From positions 1 through 24,774 of the forward strand of contig JACZIY010000275.1 in the NCBI GenBank assembly GCA_014860845.1: DNA of 24,774 bases. Direction: 5' to 3'. Positions 1 to 6,262 of this stretch are shown here, in pieces. The position numbers and the translations under genes were made by a program. Each line of letters begins with the position of its first letter. Position 1 is the stretch's first letter. The notes beneath the pieces were generated by a model that saw nothing but the letters and a program-made list of their open reading frames with translations, was not told the DNA's origin and did no database searches. The stretch is from Anaerolineaceae bacterium (GTDB lineage: Bacteria; Chloroflexota; Anaerolineae; Anaerolineales; Anaerolineaceae).

Positions 1-801
1 ATTACCAATAATCATGTTGTTGAAGGAACACAGACTCTCTCGGTAATTCTTAATGACGGGACTGAACATCCAGCCGAATTAATAAGCCGAGATGTTTTTG
101 CAGATTTAGCTGTGCTCAAAATCGAAGGGATAGTCCCCGGAATTGCCATAATTGGAAATTCCGATAATCTAAAACCTGGCGAAACAGTCATTGCGATTGG
201 ATCTCCATTAGGTACATTCAGAAATTCTGTAACGGTCGGTGTTATCAGCGCCACCGGCAGAACCCTGGATAGTGGTGATGGATTTGCAATCGAGGATTTG
301 GTTCAAACCGATGCTGCCATTAACTCGGGAAATTCTGGTGGTCCCTTACTGAATCTAACAGGTGAAGTAATCGGCATCAATACATTGGTTATCCGTGGAA
401 GCAATAATTCCAGCACCAGCGCTGAAGCGCTTGGATTTGCAATTCCTTCCAATACTGCTGCCATGATCGCGCAACATATCATTGAGAAAGGCTATTTTGC
501 CCGTCCTTACCTCGGAACCAGTTATCAGAATGTTACCCCACGGATTGCCTCCTGGTACAACCTACCTGTCAACTATGGTGCCTATATCACCGCGATTGAC
601 CGCAACAGCCCAGCAGCAAACTCAGGTTTACGAGAAGGAGATATCATCACAAAAATTGGTGATGTTCCGATTGATGAACAACAATCTTTTATCAATGCCT
701 TATTTGAATATGAACCAAACCAGCAAATTACAATTGAATTTACTCGCGAGAATCAATTATTGACTGTTGATGTTGTATTGGGAGAAATGACTTCTCCCTA
801 G
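1..801 (+). CDS. HtrA/DegP-type serine protease with one PDZ domain (5' end outside window)
   Basis: Periplasmic or membrane-anchored trypsin-fold protease of the HtrA family, which degrades or senses misfolded envelope proteins. The reading frame is open from base 1, so the gene starts before the window; a GTG at 112 in the same frame is internal because the catalytic His lies before it. Numbering window codons, the triad is H5 (in ITNNHVVEG), D35 (in DLAVLKI) and S112 (in GNSGGPLL, bases 334-336). The substrate-binding loop GSPLG precedes the Ser. A single PDZ domain occupies about residues 175-262 (GLREGDIITKIGD core), after which the protein ends, as in DegS/HtrA-type rather than two-PDZ DegP proteins. 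The signal peptide or membrane anchor is not visible. It converges on the next gene with a 17-base gap. Family certain; the exact subfamily is not. Confidence 0.93.
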   Translation: MTNNHVVEGTQTLSVILNDGTEHPAELISRDVFADLAVLKIEGIVPGIAIIGNSDNLKPGETVIAIGSPLGTFRNSVTVGVISATGRTLDSGDGFAIEDLVQTDAAINSGNSGGPLLNLTGEVIGINTLVIRGSNNSSTSAEALGFAIPSNTAAMIAQHIIEKGYFARPYLGTSYQNVTPRIASWYNLPVNYGAYITAIDRNSPAANSGLREGDIITKIGDVPIDEQQSFINALFEYEPNQQITIEFTRENQLLTVDVVLGEMTSP

Positions 802-818
802 TTCTATGCCTTAAAAGA

Positions 819-2585
819 TTATTTCGGTTTCTTCATTAAGATTTCCAATAAAGATCTGGCAGAATCTTCAGGGCCAGAGAATTCTTTACCCGAAACACCT
901 AATTGAGTTCGCAATTCACCAACGAAGACATTCTTTTCGTAAAAAGTCTGGAAGAATTTTTTTGCGATGTCATCATGCAGATCTCGATATTCAGGCGGTC
1001 CAAAAATATTTGCGAAATAAGAATGGGTCAGGCCGGTAGTCGTGGTAGTGCCTTTACTCATCACCGCGCCTGAACGGAACACATCGATTGCATGTTCTGG
1101 TGACTTAATTCGTTCTACCGCAGGATGATCTTCATCGACGGTATCATAGTTGTTTGCATACAGAACAAAATCAACCTCGTATCCTTCCACAACACTCTTA
1201 AATTTAGTAACCGGTAATACAACCCGTGCATTTACCTGATCCGGATTCATGATGATGGATCGGTCAATTTGGCCGAAAGCATAATCTTTTTGTAAATCAT
1301 CCAACCGAACGAATGCGCCAATTTCGGTGCCATACCCCATGATCCTGCCATCAGGAAGAATATCGATCGATCCCATATCATCAGCAATAATCACCAGATC
1401 CTCCACCTGATCTTCGATGATACCCCGCAGCGCTTCCAATGTCTCTGACTTTCCCGCACCAGTATCTCCAATCAACAGCACATTGGATGTACCAGCATTC
1501 CTTAAGACAATATGGAACATAGCCCCATGAAATGGCATTCTGCCCATTTTCATCATCTTAACATTATGCAAAGTCAGAATCATTTTCTTCAGGTAACCAA
1601 AATAAGCATATTCTTTACGGAACGGCACAGTACCAATAAGAATGTCATTTTCATAATCATCATAAAAAATTGTCTCGGTTGTTTCCGGATCTTTCTCCCC
1701 CTCAACGGGGATCCCATAAAAATAAATCGCATCCGGTTTTTTCTTTAAATCTGCATCTTCAGCCAGTTCAAATAGATTACTTAATGAAAAACCCAACTCA
1801 AACCATTGCACCGTGAAATAAACCAGGATGATTAATTCACCAACCTTGGCAGGGTAACACAACCACTCTTCCGGATCTATATTAAGATGATCAATGGGAT
1901 TAGTTTCAACTCTTTTGAATTTTCCACTTCTTTTGTTGTTAGGTGTATTAAATATCAATGGGGGATAAATTAATACCTGACGGGTCATCAGAATATCGCA
2001 TAGTCTATCTGCATATTCACATATGAATGGCATCTGATACGGCAGTGTGATTGCGGCAATATTCGCTCCAGCGCTGACCTGGCGGTACACTCTGGGATGG
2101 CTCCCAGAAATATTTTCCAGGATATCACGTTGAGCACTACGCACTACATGCATCAATTTTTCTACGGTTTCCGTAAAAGATCTGTATGGCCGTTTATCAA
2201 GGCGATCATCCACCGAATCGAGAACCACCAATCGTTGTAAGCTTCGCCAAAAATTATAAAATTGTTCCACAAAATCACTGAGCAAATCAAGATCCTCAAA
2301 AAATGTCATACTTTCAGGAACAATCTTGCACACCTGATCTGCTGGCAATTTTGAAAGTAACAACAATGTCGTCTGCATCGTTTTTAATTCTTCGGGTGTA
2401 ACTTTCTCTTCGTTAAAGAAAACCCGTAACAATCGTGATTGCTGGCGGAATAAATAGCGGACGTACTTACTCAATAAGTCTAAAAACAAATTACTATTGA
2501 TTAATTCATCAACCGTGTCACATAATCGATTCCGGGTTCTAAGAACTAATTTATCACCATAAATTTTATAAGAGCCATTTTCCAT
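819..2585 (-). CDS. HprK/PEP-carboxykinase-fold P-loop protein of unknown substrate
   Basis: 588-residue protein. The start chosen is the ATG at 2585, preceded by GAGGAGAAGA; a TTG six codons earlier lies across that ribosome site and is rejected. The C-terminal half (about 330-570) looks like the PEP carboxykinase/HPr kinase superfamily: P-loop GDTGAGKSE at 373-381, which matches the HPr kinase form (G-x-x-G-x-GKS-E), a metal-binding DD at 402-403 in IIADDMGS, and a Thr-rich GTTTTTG at about 512-518 followed by IFGPPEY, which recalls the adenine-binding and FGAPF regions of ATP-type PEP carboxykinase. The N-terminal 300 residues are unfamiliar and mostly helical. It sits 54 bases after citrate synthase on the same strand, probably one operon, so a role at the oxaloacetate/PEP node or in phosphorylating a protein of this pathway is an inference. 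True enzyme activity is unknown. Confidence 0.8.
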   Translation of the reverse strand: MENGSYKIYGDKLVLRTRNRLCDTVDELINSNLFLDLLSKYVRYLFRQQSRLLRVFFNEEKVTPEELKTMQTTLLLLSKLPADQVCKIVPESMTFFEDLDLLSDFVEQFYNFWRSLQRLVVLDSVDDRLDKRPYRSFTETVEKLMHVVRSAQRDILENISGSHPRVYRQVSAGANIAAITLPYQMPFICEYADRLCDILMTRQVLIYPPLIFNTPNNKRSGKFKRVETNPIDHLNIDPEEWLCYPAKVGELIILVYFTVQWFELGFSLSNLFELAEDADLKKKPDAIYFYGIPVEGEKDPETTETIFYDDYENDILIGTVPFRKEYAYFGYLKKMILTLHNVKMMKMGRMPFHGAMFHIVLRNAGTSNVLLIGDTGAGKSETLEALRGIIEDQVEDLVIIADDMGSIDILPDGRIMGYGTEIGAFVRLDDLQKDYAFGQIDRSIIMNPDQVNARVVLPVTKFKSVVEGYEVDFVLYANNYDTVDEDHPAVERIKSPEHAIDVFRSGAVMSKGTTTTTGLTHSYFANIFGPPEYRDLHDDIAKKFFQTFYEKNVFVGELRTQLGVSGKEFSGPEDSARSLLEILMKKPK

Positions 2586-2639
2586 TTCTTCTCCTCGTTC
2601 CAATATTTTCGCTTTGAAGTAATTTCTGTTTCCTACCTA

Positions 2640-3947
2640 TTAGTCATTCGAAATCATGGCCTCCAACATCGAAGTTGTCAGGGATTTTGGTCGTTCGATC
2701 GGTTTCAATAATACTCTTGCCCAAACGATATGAGCTGATAAACCCAATATTCTACTCACTCCGAATAAAACTGTATAAAAGTCAAATTCCTTAACACCAA
2801 AGTGATATTGTAAAGCGCCATTTATCGCATCCACATTTGGCCATGGGTTACTGACTTTGCCATTTTCCATTAAGATTCCAGGAAGTACTGCATACACCAT
2901 TTCAACCAGTTTAAGTAGATCACTGTCTAATTTTTTTCGTCTGGCAAACTCCAGTTGCGCGGTAAATCTCGGATCCGTGGTTCTTAAAACCGCATGCCCA
3001 TAACCAGGTATAATCTTTCCTTCTGACAATGAGAGACGAAGAAAGCTCTCCAATTGTTCCTGCGTGGGGAGACCATTAAAATATTGACGGACATCCAAAA
3101 GCCATTTGAGACACTCCTGGTTCGCCAGGCCGTGCAGCGGTCCTGCCAATCCATTCATACCCGCAGCACAGGAGAGATATACATCTGACAACGCTGAACT
3201 TACCAGATGTGTAGCGTGAGCAGAGACATTCCCACCTTCGTGGTCACAATGCAAGAAAAAGAATAACCGGCAAAGATCGTAATATTTTGGGTCGCCTTCT
3301 CGATCGATCATCACCCCAAAATTTGCGCTCCAATCATGATCTGCTTTGGGAGGAAGGTAAATTCCATCCTGGTATTTCAGATTATAGATAAAGGCTGCTA
3401 ACCCGGGCAATTTTGCTGTCAGGTTTAATGAATCCTGTAAGAAATAGCGCCAATGATCATCTTTAACCACACCAATTTCATATTCTTTTGCAAAGATGGA
3501 TTCCTTTTGCAATGCCATAATCCCGATCGAAAATAAAGTCATCGGATGTGTGTCCTTGGGCATACGACGGATGGTGTTGTAAACATAAGTTGGGATCAAA
3601 CTTCTTTGACGCCACTCTTCTTCTACAATCATGGCATCTTCAAAGGTTGGTAGCTCATTCGTCAAGAGTAAATAATAAACACCTCCAGCTAACGGAAACT
3701 CAGCTCCAGGAAGCTTCGGTAAAATCTTCAACAATTCTGGTATTGAATATCCACGAATGCGAATTCCCTCATACGGATCAACATAAGAAATATCACTGAC
3801 TTGAATTTGAACCCCTCGAATGCCCCCATAAATTTGAGCAACGGTTACATCACAAACCTTAAAATCTCCAAATTCATTTCGTAACCGGTTTACCCGTTCC
3901 CGCCAATCAGGTAATTGCTCTGCAATTCTTTCCTCTAACGACATCAT
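2640..3947 (-). CDS. gltA: Citrate synthase, eukaryote/mitochondrial-like type
   Basis: Condenses oxaloacetate and acetyl-CoA to citrate, first step of the TCA cycle, in the cytoplasm. 435 residues. The catalytic triad of the family is seen as H272 (GPLHGLANQE), H318 (PGYGHAVLR) and D373 (NVDAING). Long stretches such as HCDHEGGNVSAH (about 233-244) and the block around 261-279 are close to animal mitochondrial citrate synthase, not to the hexameric E. coli-type enzyme. Start: two adjacent ATGs; AAGGAG ends 7 bases before the first. A TTGGAG-17-TATAGC promoter and a palindrome lie in the 95-base gap upstream, and the PEPCK/HprK-fold gene follows after 54 bases, so the two probably form an operon. 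Symbol used functionally (citZ/gltA/cit equivalents). Confidence 0.96.
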   Translation of the reverse strand: MMSLEERIAEQLPDWRERVNRLRNEFGDFKVCDVTVAQIYGGIRGVQIQVSDISYVDPYEGIRIRGYSIPELLKILPKLPGAEFPLAGGVYYLLLTNELPTFEDAMIVEEEWRQRSLIPTYVYNTIRRMPKDTHPMTLFSIGIMALQKESIFAKEYEIGVVKDDHWRYFLQDSLNLTAKLPGLAAFIYNLKYQDGIYLPPKADHDWSANFGVMIDREGDPKYYDLCRLFFFLHCDHEGGNVSAHATHLVSSALSDVYLSCAAGMNGLAGPLHGLANQECLKWLLDVRQYFNGLPTQEQLESFLRLSLSEGKIIPGYGHAVLRTTDPRFTAQLEFARRKKLDSDLLKLVEMVYAVLPGILMENGKVSNPWPNVDAINGALQYHFGVKEFDFYTVLFGVSRILGLSAHIVWARVLLKPIERPKSLTTSMLEAMISND

Positions 3948-3976
3948 GGTGACACTCCTTTTTAAAATATCATTTG

Positions 3977-4005
3977 GCTATAAATAACTTGAATGGACAC
4001 TCCAA
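3977..4005 (-). promoter_or_regulatory. Candidate sigma-70 promoter of citrate synthase operon
   Basis: On the minus strand TTGGAG (4005-4000), a 17-base spacer and TATAGC (3982-3977) precede the citrate synthase ATG. The -35 lies inside the palindrome at 3989-4009, which fits repression by a bound regulator. Matches are partial, so this is a suggestion. Confidence 0.4.
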
Positions 4006-4009
4006 TTAA
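3989..4009. promoter_or_regulatory. Imperfect palindrome, candidate IclR-type operator of citrate synthase
   Basis: Arms TTGAATGGA and TCCAATTAA surround the centre CAC; 7 of 9 arm positions pair, with a perfect TGGA-CAC-TCCA core at 3994-4004. The core pattern GAATGG-ACAC-TCC-AATT is shared with the palindrome in front of iclR (4853-4865), suggesting the same protein binds both. Operator identity is inferred. Confidence 0.45.
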
Positions 4010-4017
4010 TGTTTTGT

Positions 4018-4034
4018 AGAGAGATAAACTCTCT
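4018..4034. other. Small hairpin after iclR
   Basis: AGAGAG-ATAAA-CTCTCT, a 6-bp stem with a 5-base loop just beyond the iclR stop codon. No U-run follows on the minus strand, so it is at best a weak terminator or a 3'-end stabiliser between iclR and citrate synthase. Confidence 0.35.
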
Positions 4035-4042
4035 TCATTTAA

Positions 4043-4834
4043 TTATTGGGGATGGTTTTGATAAATCTGTGTACCTATATACCCTAAATCTCGGGATATA
4101 TGTTCAGCCGCCTTGATAATACTATTTTTGTGCAGTTTAATTTTTTCAGAGGTAAATCGAAAAGATGGACCGGAAATGGTTAATGCACCCAGAATATCCG
4201 ACTTCATGTCAAAGATAGGAGCTGCAATTCCAGCAGCATCCTCTACCCATTCTCCATCACTGAAAGCATAACCCTGTTTACGAATAGTCTTCAATTCTTC
4301 TTTTAGTACCTTAATATCAGTGATTGTTTTATGCGTAAATGGCTGAAAATTGGTACGATTAAGAATTTCCTCCTGCCTTTTTTCCGGGAGAAAGGCTAAC
4401 AACAACTTACCCGCCGAACCAGCATACAATGGCAATCGTCTCCCAATTCTGGCAACAATACGAACATTCTGAGCGCTTTCCATTCTCTCAACACATAAAC
4501 GTTCATCCCCATCCAGAATATAAAGGCTGATGGTTTCTTTCGTTTCCAGCAATAGTTCATTGATGACCGGTAAAGCTACATTTCTAATATCAAGATTGGT
4601 CGTATAAACTTCTGCCCATCGAAGGCTTTTTGAACCAACAGAATAGGATCTGGATTCATGGTTTTGTAACAATAATCCTTGATTCTTTAATGCCATCATT
4701 AAACGACCGCAAGCACTGGGAGAGAGTCCAGTCAATCTGGCTACTTCCCTTACACCCAAATCATTTTGATCAATGGTAAAGCAATCCATGATTTGAATCA
4801 GTCGCTCAATTGTTTGAACTTTATCATTTTCCAT
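4043..4834 (-). CDS. IclR-family transcriptional regulator
   Basis: 263 residues. N-terminal winged helix-turn-helix at about 8-70 (LGVREVARLTGLSPSACGRLMMALKNQGLL) and the C-terminal IclR effector-binding domain from about 75 to 255 (RIGRRLPLYAGSAGKLLLAFLP and SDGEWVEDAAGIAAPIFD are family hallmarks). IclR proteins bind small carboxylic or aromatic acids and repress or activate neighbouring catabolic genes. It lies between citrate synthase (downstream, same strand) and isocitrate dehydrogenase (divergent), so a TCA-branch ligand such as a di- or tricarboxylate is a reasonable inference. A near-consensus promoter TTGACT-17-TATAAT drives it, and a palindrome lies just after its likely transcription start, pointing to autoregulation. 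No strong Shine-Dalgarno sequence is seen before the ATG. Confidence 0.93.
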   Translation of the reverse strand: MENDKVQTIERLIQIMDCFTIDQNDLGVREVARLTGLSPSACGRLMMALKNQGLLLQNHESRSYSVGSKSLRWAEVYTTNLDIRNVALPVINELLLETKETISLYILDGDERLCVERMESAQNVRIVARIGRRLPLYAGSAGKLLLAFLPEKRQEEILNRTNFQPFTHKTITDIKVLKEELKTIRKQGYAFSDGEWVEDAAGIAAPIFDMKSDILGALTISGPSFRFTSEKIKLHKNSIIKAAEHISRDLGYIGTQIYQNHPQ

Positions 4835-4852
4835 AAAATTGTACCGCAGAAT

Positions 4853-4865
4853 GGGACACCGTCCC
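4853..4865. promoter_or_regulatory. Palindrome GGGAC-ACC-GTCCC, candidate IclR operator
   Basis: Perfect 5-bp arms around ACC, in the 132-base region between iclR and isocitrate dehydrogenase. It covers about +10 to +22 of the iclR promoter and lies upstream of, or in the spacer of, the plus-strand -10 at 4875-4880, so one bound regulator could control both directions. Flanks share GAATGG-ACAC with the palindrome at 3989-4009. Confidence 0.5.
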
Positions 4866-4874
4866 GAAATTGAA

Positions 4875-4880
4875 TATAAT
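4875..4880 (+). promoter_or_regulatory. Candidate -10 element for isocitrate dehydrogenase-aconitase operon
   Basis: A perfect TATAAT on the plus strand, 87 bases before the isocitrate dehydrogenase ATG. At 17 bases upstream there is only TGGGAC, a poor -35 which overlaps the palindrome at 4853-4865; activator dependence or repression by the IclR protein would both fit. Confidence 0.4.
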
Positions 4881-4881
4881 G

Positions 4882-4910
4882 ATTATAGGAATTAAACCAT
4901 TAAAAGTCAA
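4882..4910 (-). promoter_or_regulatory. Sigma-70 promoter of iclR
   Basis: Minus strand: TTGACT (4910-4905), 17-base spacer, TATAAT (4887-4882). Eleven of twelve consensus bases with ideal spacing; transcription would begin near 4875, about 40 bases before the iclR ATG. Confidence 0.7.
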
Positions 4911-4966
4911 GGGTTTATATTGTTTTTTTAAATGAATGATAACTCTGATACTAAGGAAGGAAAACC

Positions 4967-6259
4967 ATGATCAATTCATCTACATCCATTCAAATGGTCA
5001 ATAACAAATTAATAGTCCCCGATCAGGTAATCATCCCCTTCATCACTGGCGATGGCATCGGACCGGAGGTGACTGCTGCAATGCTATTGGTAGTGAACAC
5101 AGCTATTGAAAAAGTCTACCAATCTGTAAGAAAAATCATTTGGAAAGAGGTGCTTGCCGGAGAAAAGGCCTTTCATCAAACCGGAGAATGGCTCCCACAA
5201 GAGACTCTAAATGCTTTTTCAGAATTTGTGGTTGGGATCAAAGGTCCTCTCACAACGCCTGTTGGTGGTGGTATTCGCTCATTAAATGTAGCTCTGCGAA
5301 AAGATCTGGATCTATATGTGTGTTTAAGACCTGTTCGATACTTTCAAGGCATAAGCGCTCCGGTAATACAACCTGAAAAAATTGATGTAACTATTTTCAG
5401 GGAGAATACAGAAGATGTTTATTCAGGTATTGAATTGGAAGCGGATAGCCAGGAATCAAAAATGTTTTTGGATTGGTTACAGGAAAAATTGCCCGATTCT
5501 TACCAAAAAATTCGCTTTCCTCGATCCGTTGGGCTGGGCATCAAACCCATTTCAAAGGAAGGTAGTCAGAGGTTAATCCAGGCAGCTATTGAATTTGCCA
5601 TCAGAAATAAAAAACCAGTCGTCACATTGATTCACAAAGGCAATATCATGAAGTTTACTGAAGGTGCCTTTCGCATGTGGGGATATGAACTGGCTGAAAG
5701 TGAATACAAAGATTTCATTTACACAGCCCCCCAATTTGAACACACCAAAAAGAATACGGGAATTACTGAAGCCAATAAAGAAAAAGATTGGGCGTTGAGT
5801 AACGGAAGGATCTGGATGAATGATGTTATTACCGATGCTGCCTTCCAGAATTTATTGCTTTACCCTCAGGATTTCAGTGTGATTGCAACCAGTAATTTGA
5901 ATGGTGATTATCTTTCAGATGCACTGGCTGCCCAGGTTGGCGGGATTGGAATTTCACCAGGAGCAAACATAAACTATCAGACCGGGATTGCCATTTTTGA
6001 AGCGACTCATGGTACAGCTCCTGAAATAGCCGGGAAGAACCTGGCCAATCCTTCCTCTTTGATCCTGTCATCCGTCCTCATGCTGCAATATTTGGGATGG
6101 AATGAAGCAGCCGAACTCATTACAAAAGCCTTGGAAAAGACGATTAATAATGGACAATTAACCCATGACTTGGCGCAATTTGTGACTGGTTCCACAGCTT
6201 TGAGTACCAATGAATTTGCTAATGCAATCATCAACAATTTCTTAGGACTTCAGGAGTAA
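4967..6259 (+). CDS. icd: Isocitrate dehydrogenase, predicted NAD-dependent
   Basis: Oxidative decarboxylation of isocitrate to 2-oxoglutarate. 430 residues, homodimeric bacterial type. Substrate ligands known from the E. coli enzyme are all present: S105 and N107 (IRSLNVALR), R111, R121, R145 (FRENTED), Y152, K224 (HKGNIMKFTEG), D286, D314 and D318 (NGDYLSDAL). In contrast the NADP determinants of the E. coli enzyme are replaced: Lys344-Tyr345 by E353-I354 (HGTAPEIAG), Tyr391 by H400, Arg395 by Q404, and Val351 by A360, the pattern of NAD-using members. AAGGAAGG precedes the ATG by six bases. Aconitase follows after 3 bases, so the two are one operon, divergent from iclR. S105 is the position phosphorylated by AceK in enterics; no aceK is seen here. 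Confidence 0.96.
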   Translation: MINSSTSIQMVNNKLIVPDQVIIPFITGDGIGPEVTAAMLLVVNTAIEKVYQSVRKIIWKEVLAGEKAFHQTGEWLPQETLNAFSEFVVGIKGPLTTPVGGGIRSLNVALRKDLDLYVCLRPVRYFQGISAPVIQPEKIDVTIFRENTEDVYSGIELEADSQESKMFLDWLQEKLPDSYQKIRFPRSVGLGIKPISKEGSQRLIQAAIEFAIRNKKPVVTLIHKGNIMKFTEGAFRMWGYELAESEYKDFIYTAPQFEHTKKNTGITEANKEKDWALSNGRIWMNDVITDAAFQNLLLYPQDFSVIATSNLNGDYLSDALAAQVGGIGISPGANINYQTGIAIFEATHGTAPEIAGKNLANPSSLILSSVLMLQYLGWNEAAELITKALEKTINNGQLTHDLAQFVTGSTALSTNEFANAIINNFLGLQE

Positions 6260-6262
6260 ATA

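Noticed and set aside
112..801. GTG at 112 as start of the HtrA gene
   Set aside because: The catalytic His and Asp are encoded upstream in the same open frame, so the gene begins before the window.
4967..6259. Isopropylmalate or homoisocitrate dehydrogenase
   Set aside because: The IRSLNVALR substrate motif and E. coli-like phosphate/citrate ligands are those of isocitrate dehydrogenase, and aconitase follows directly.
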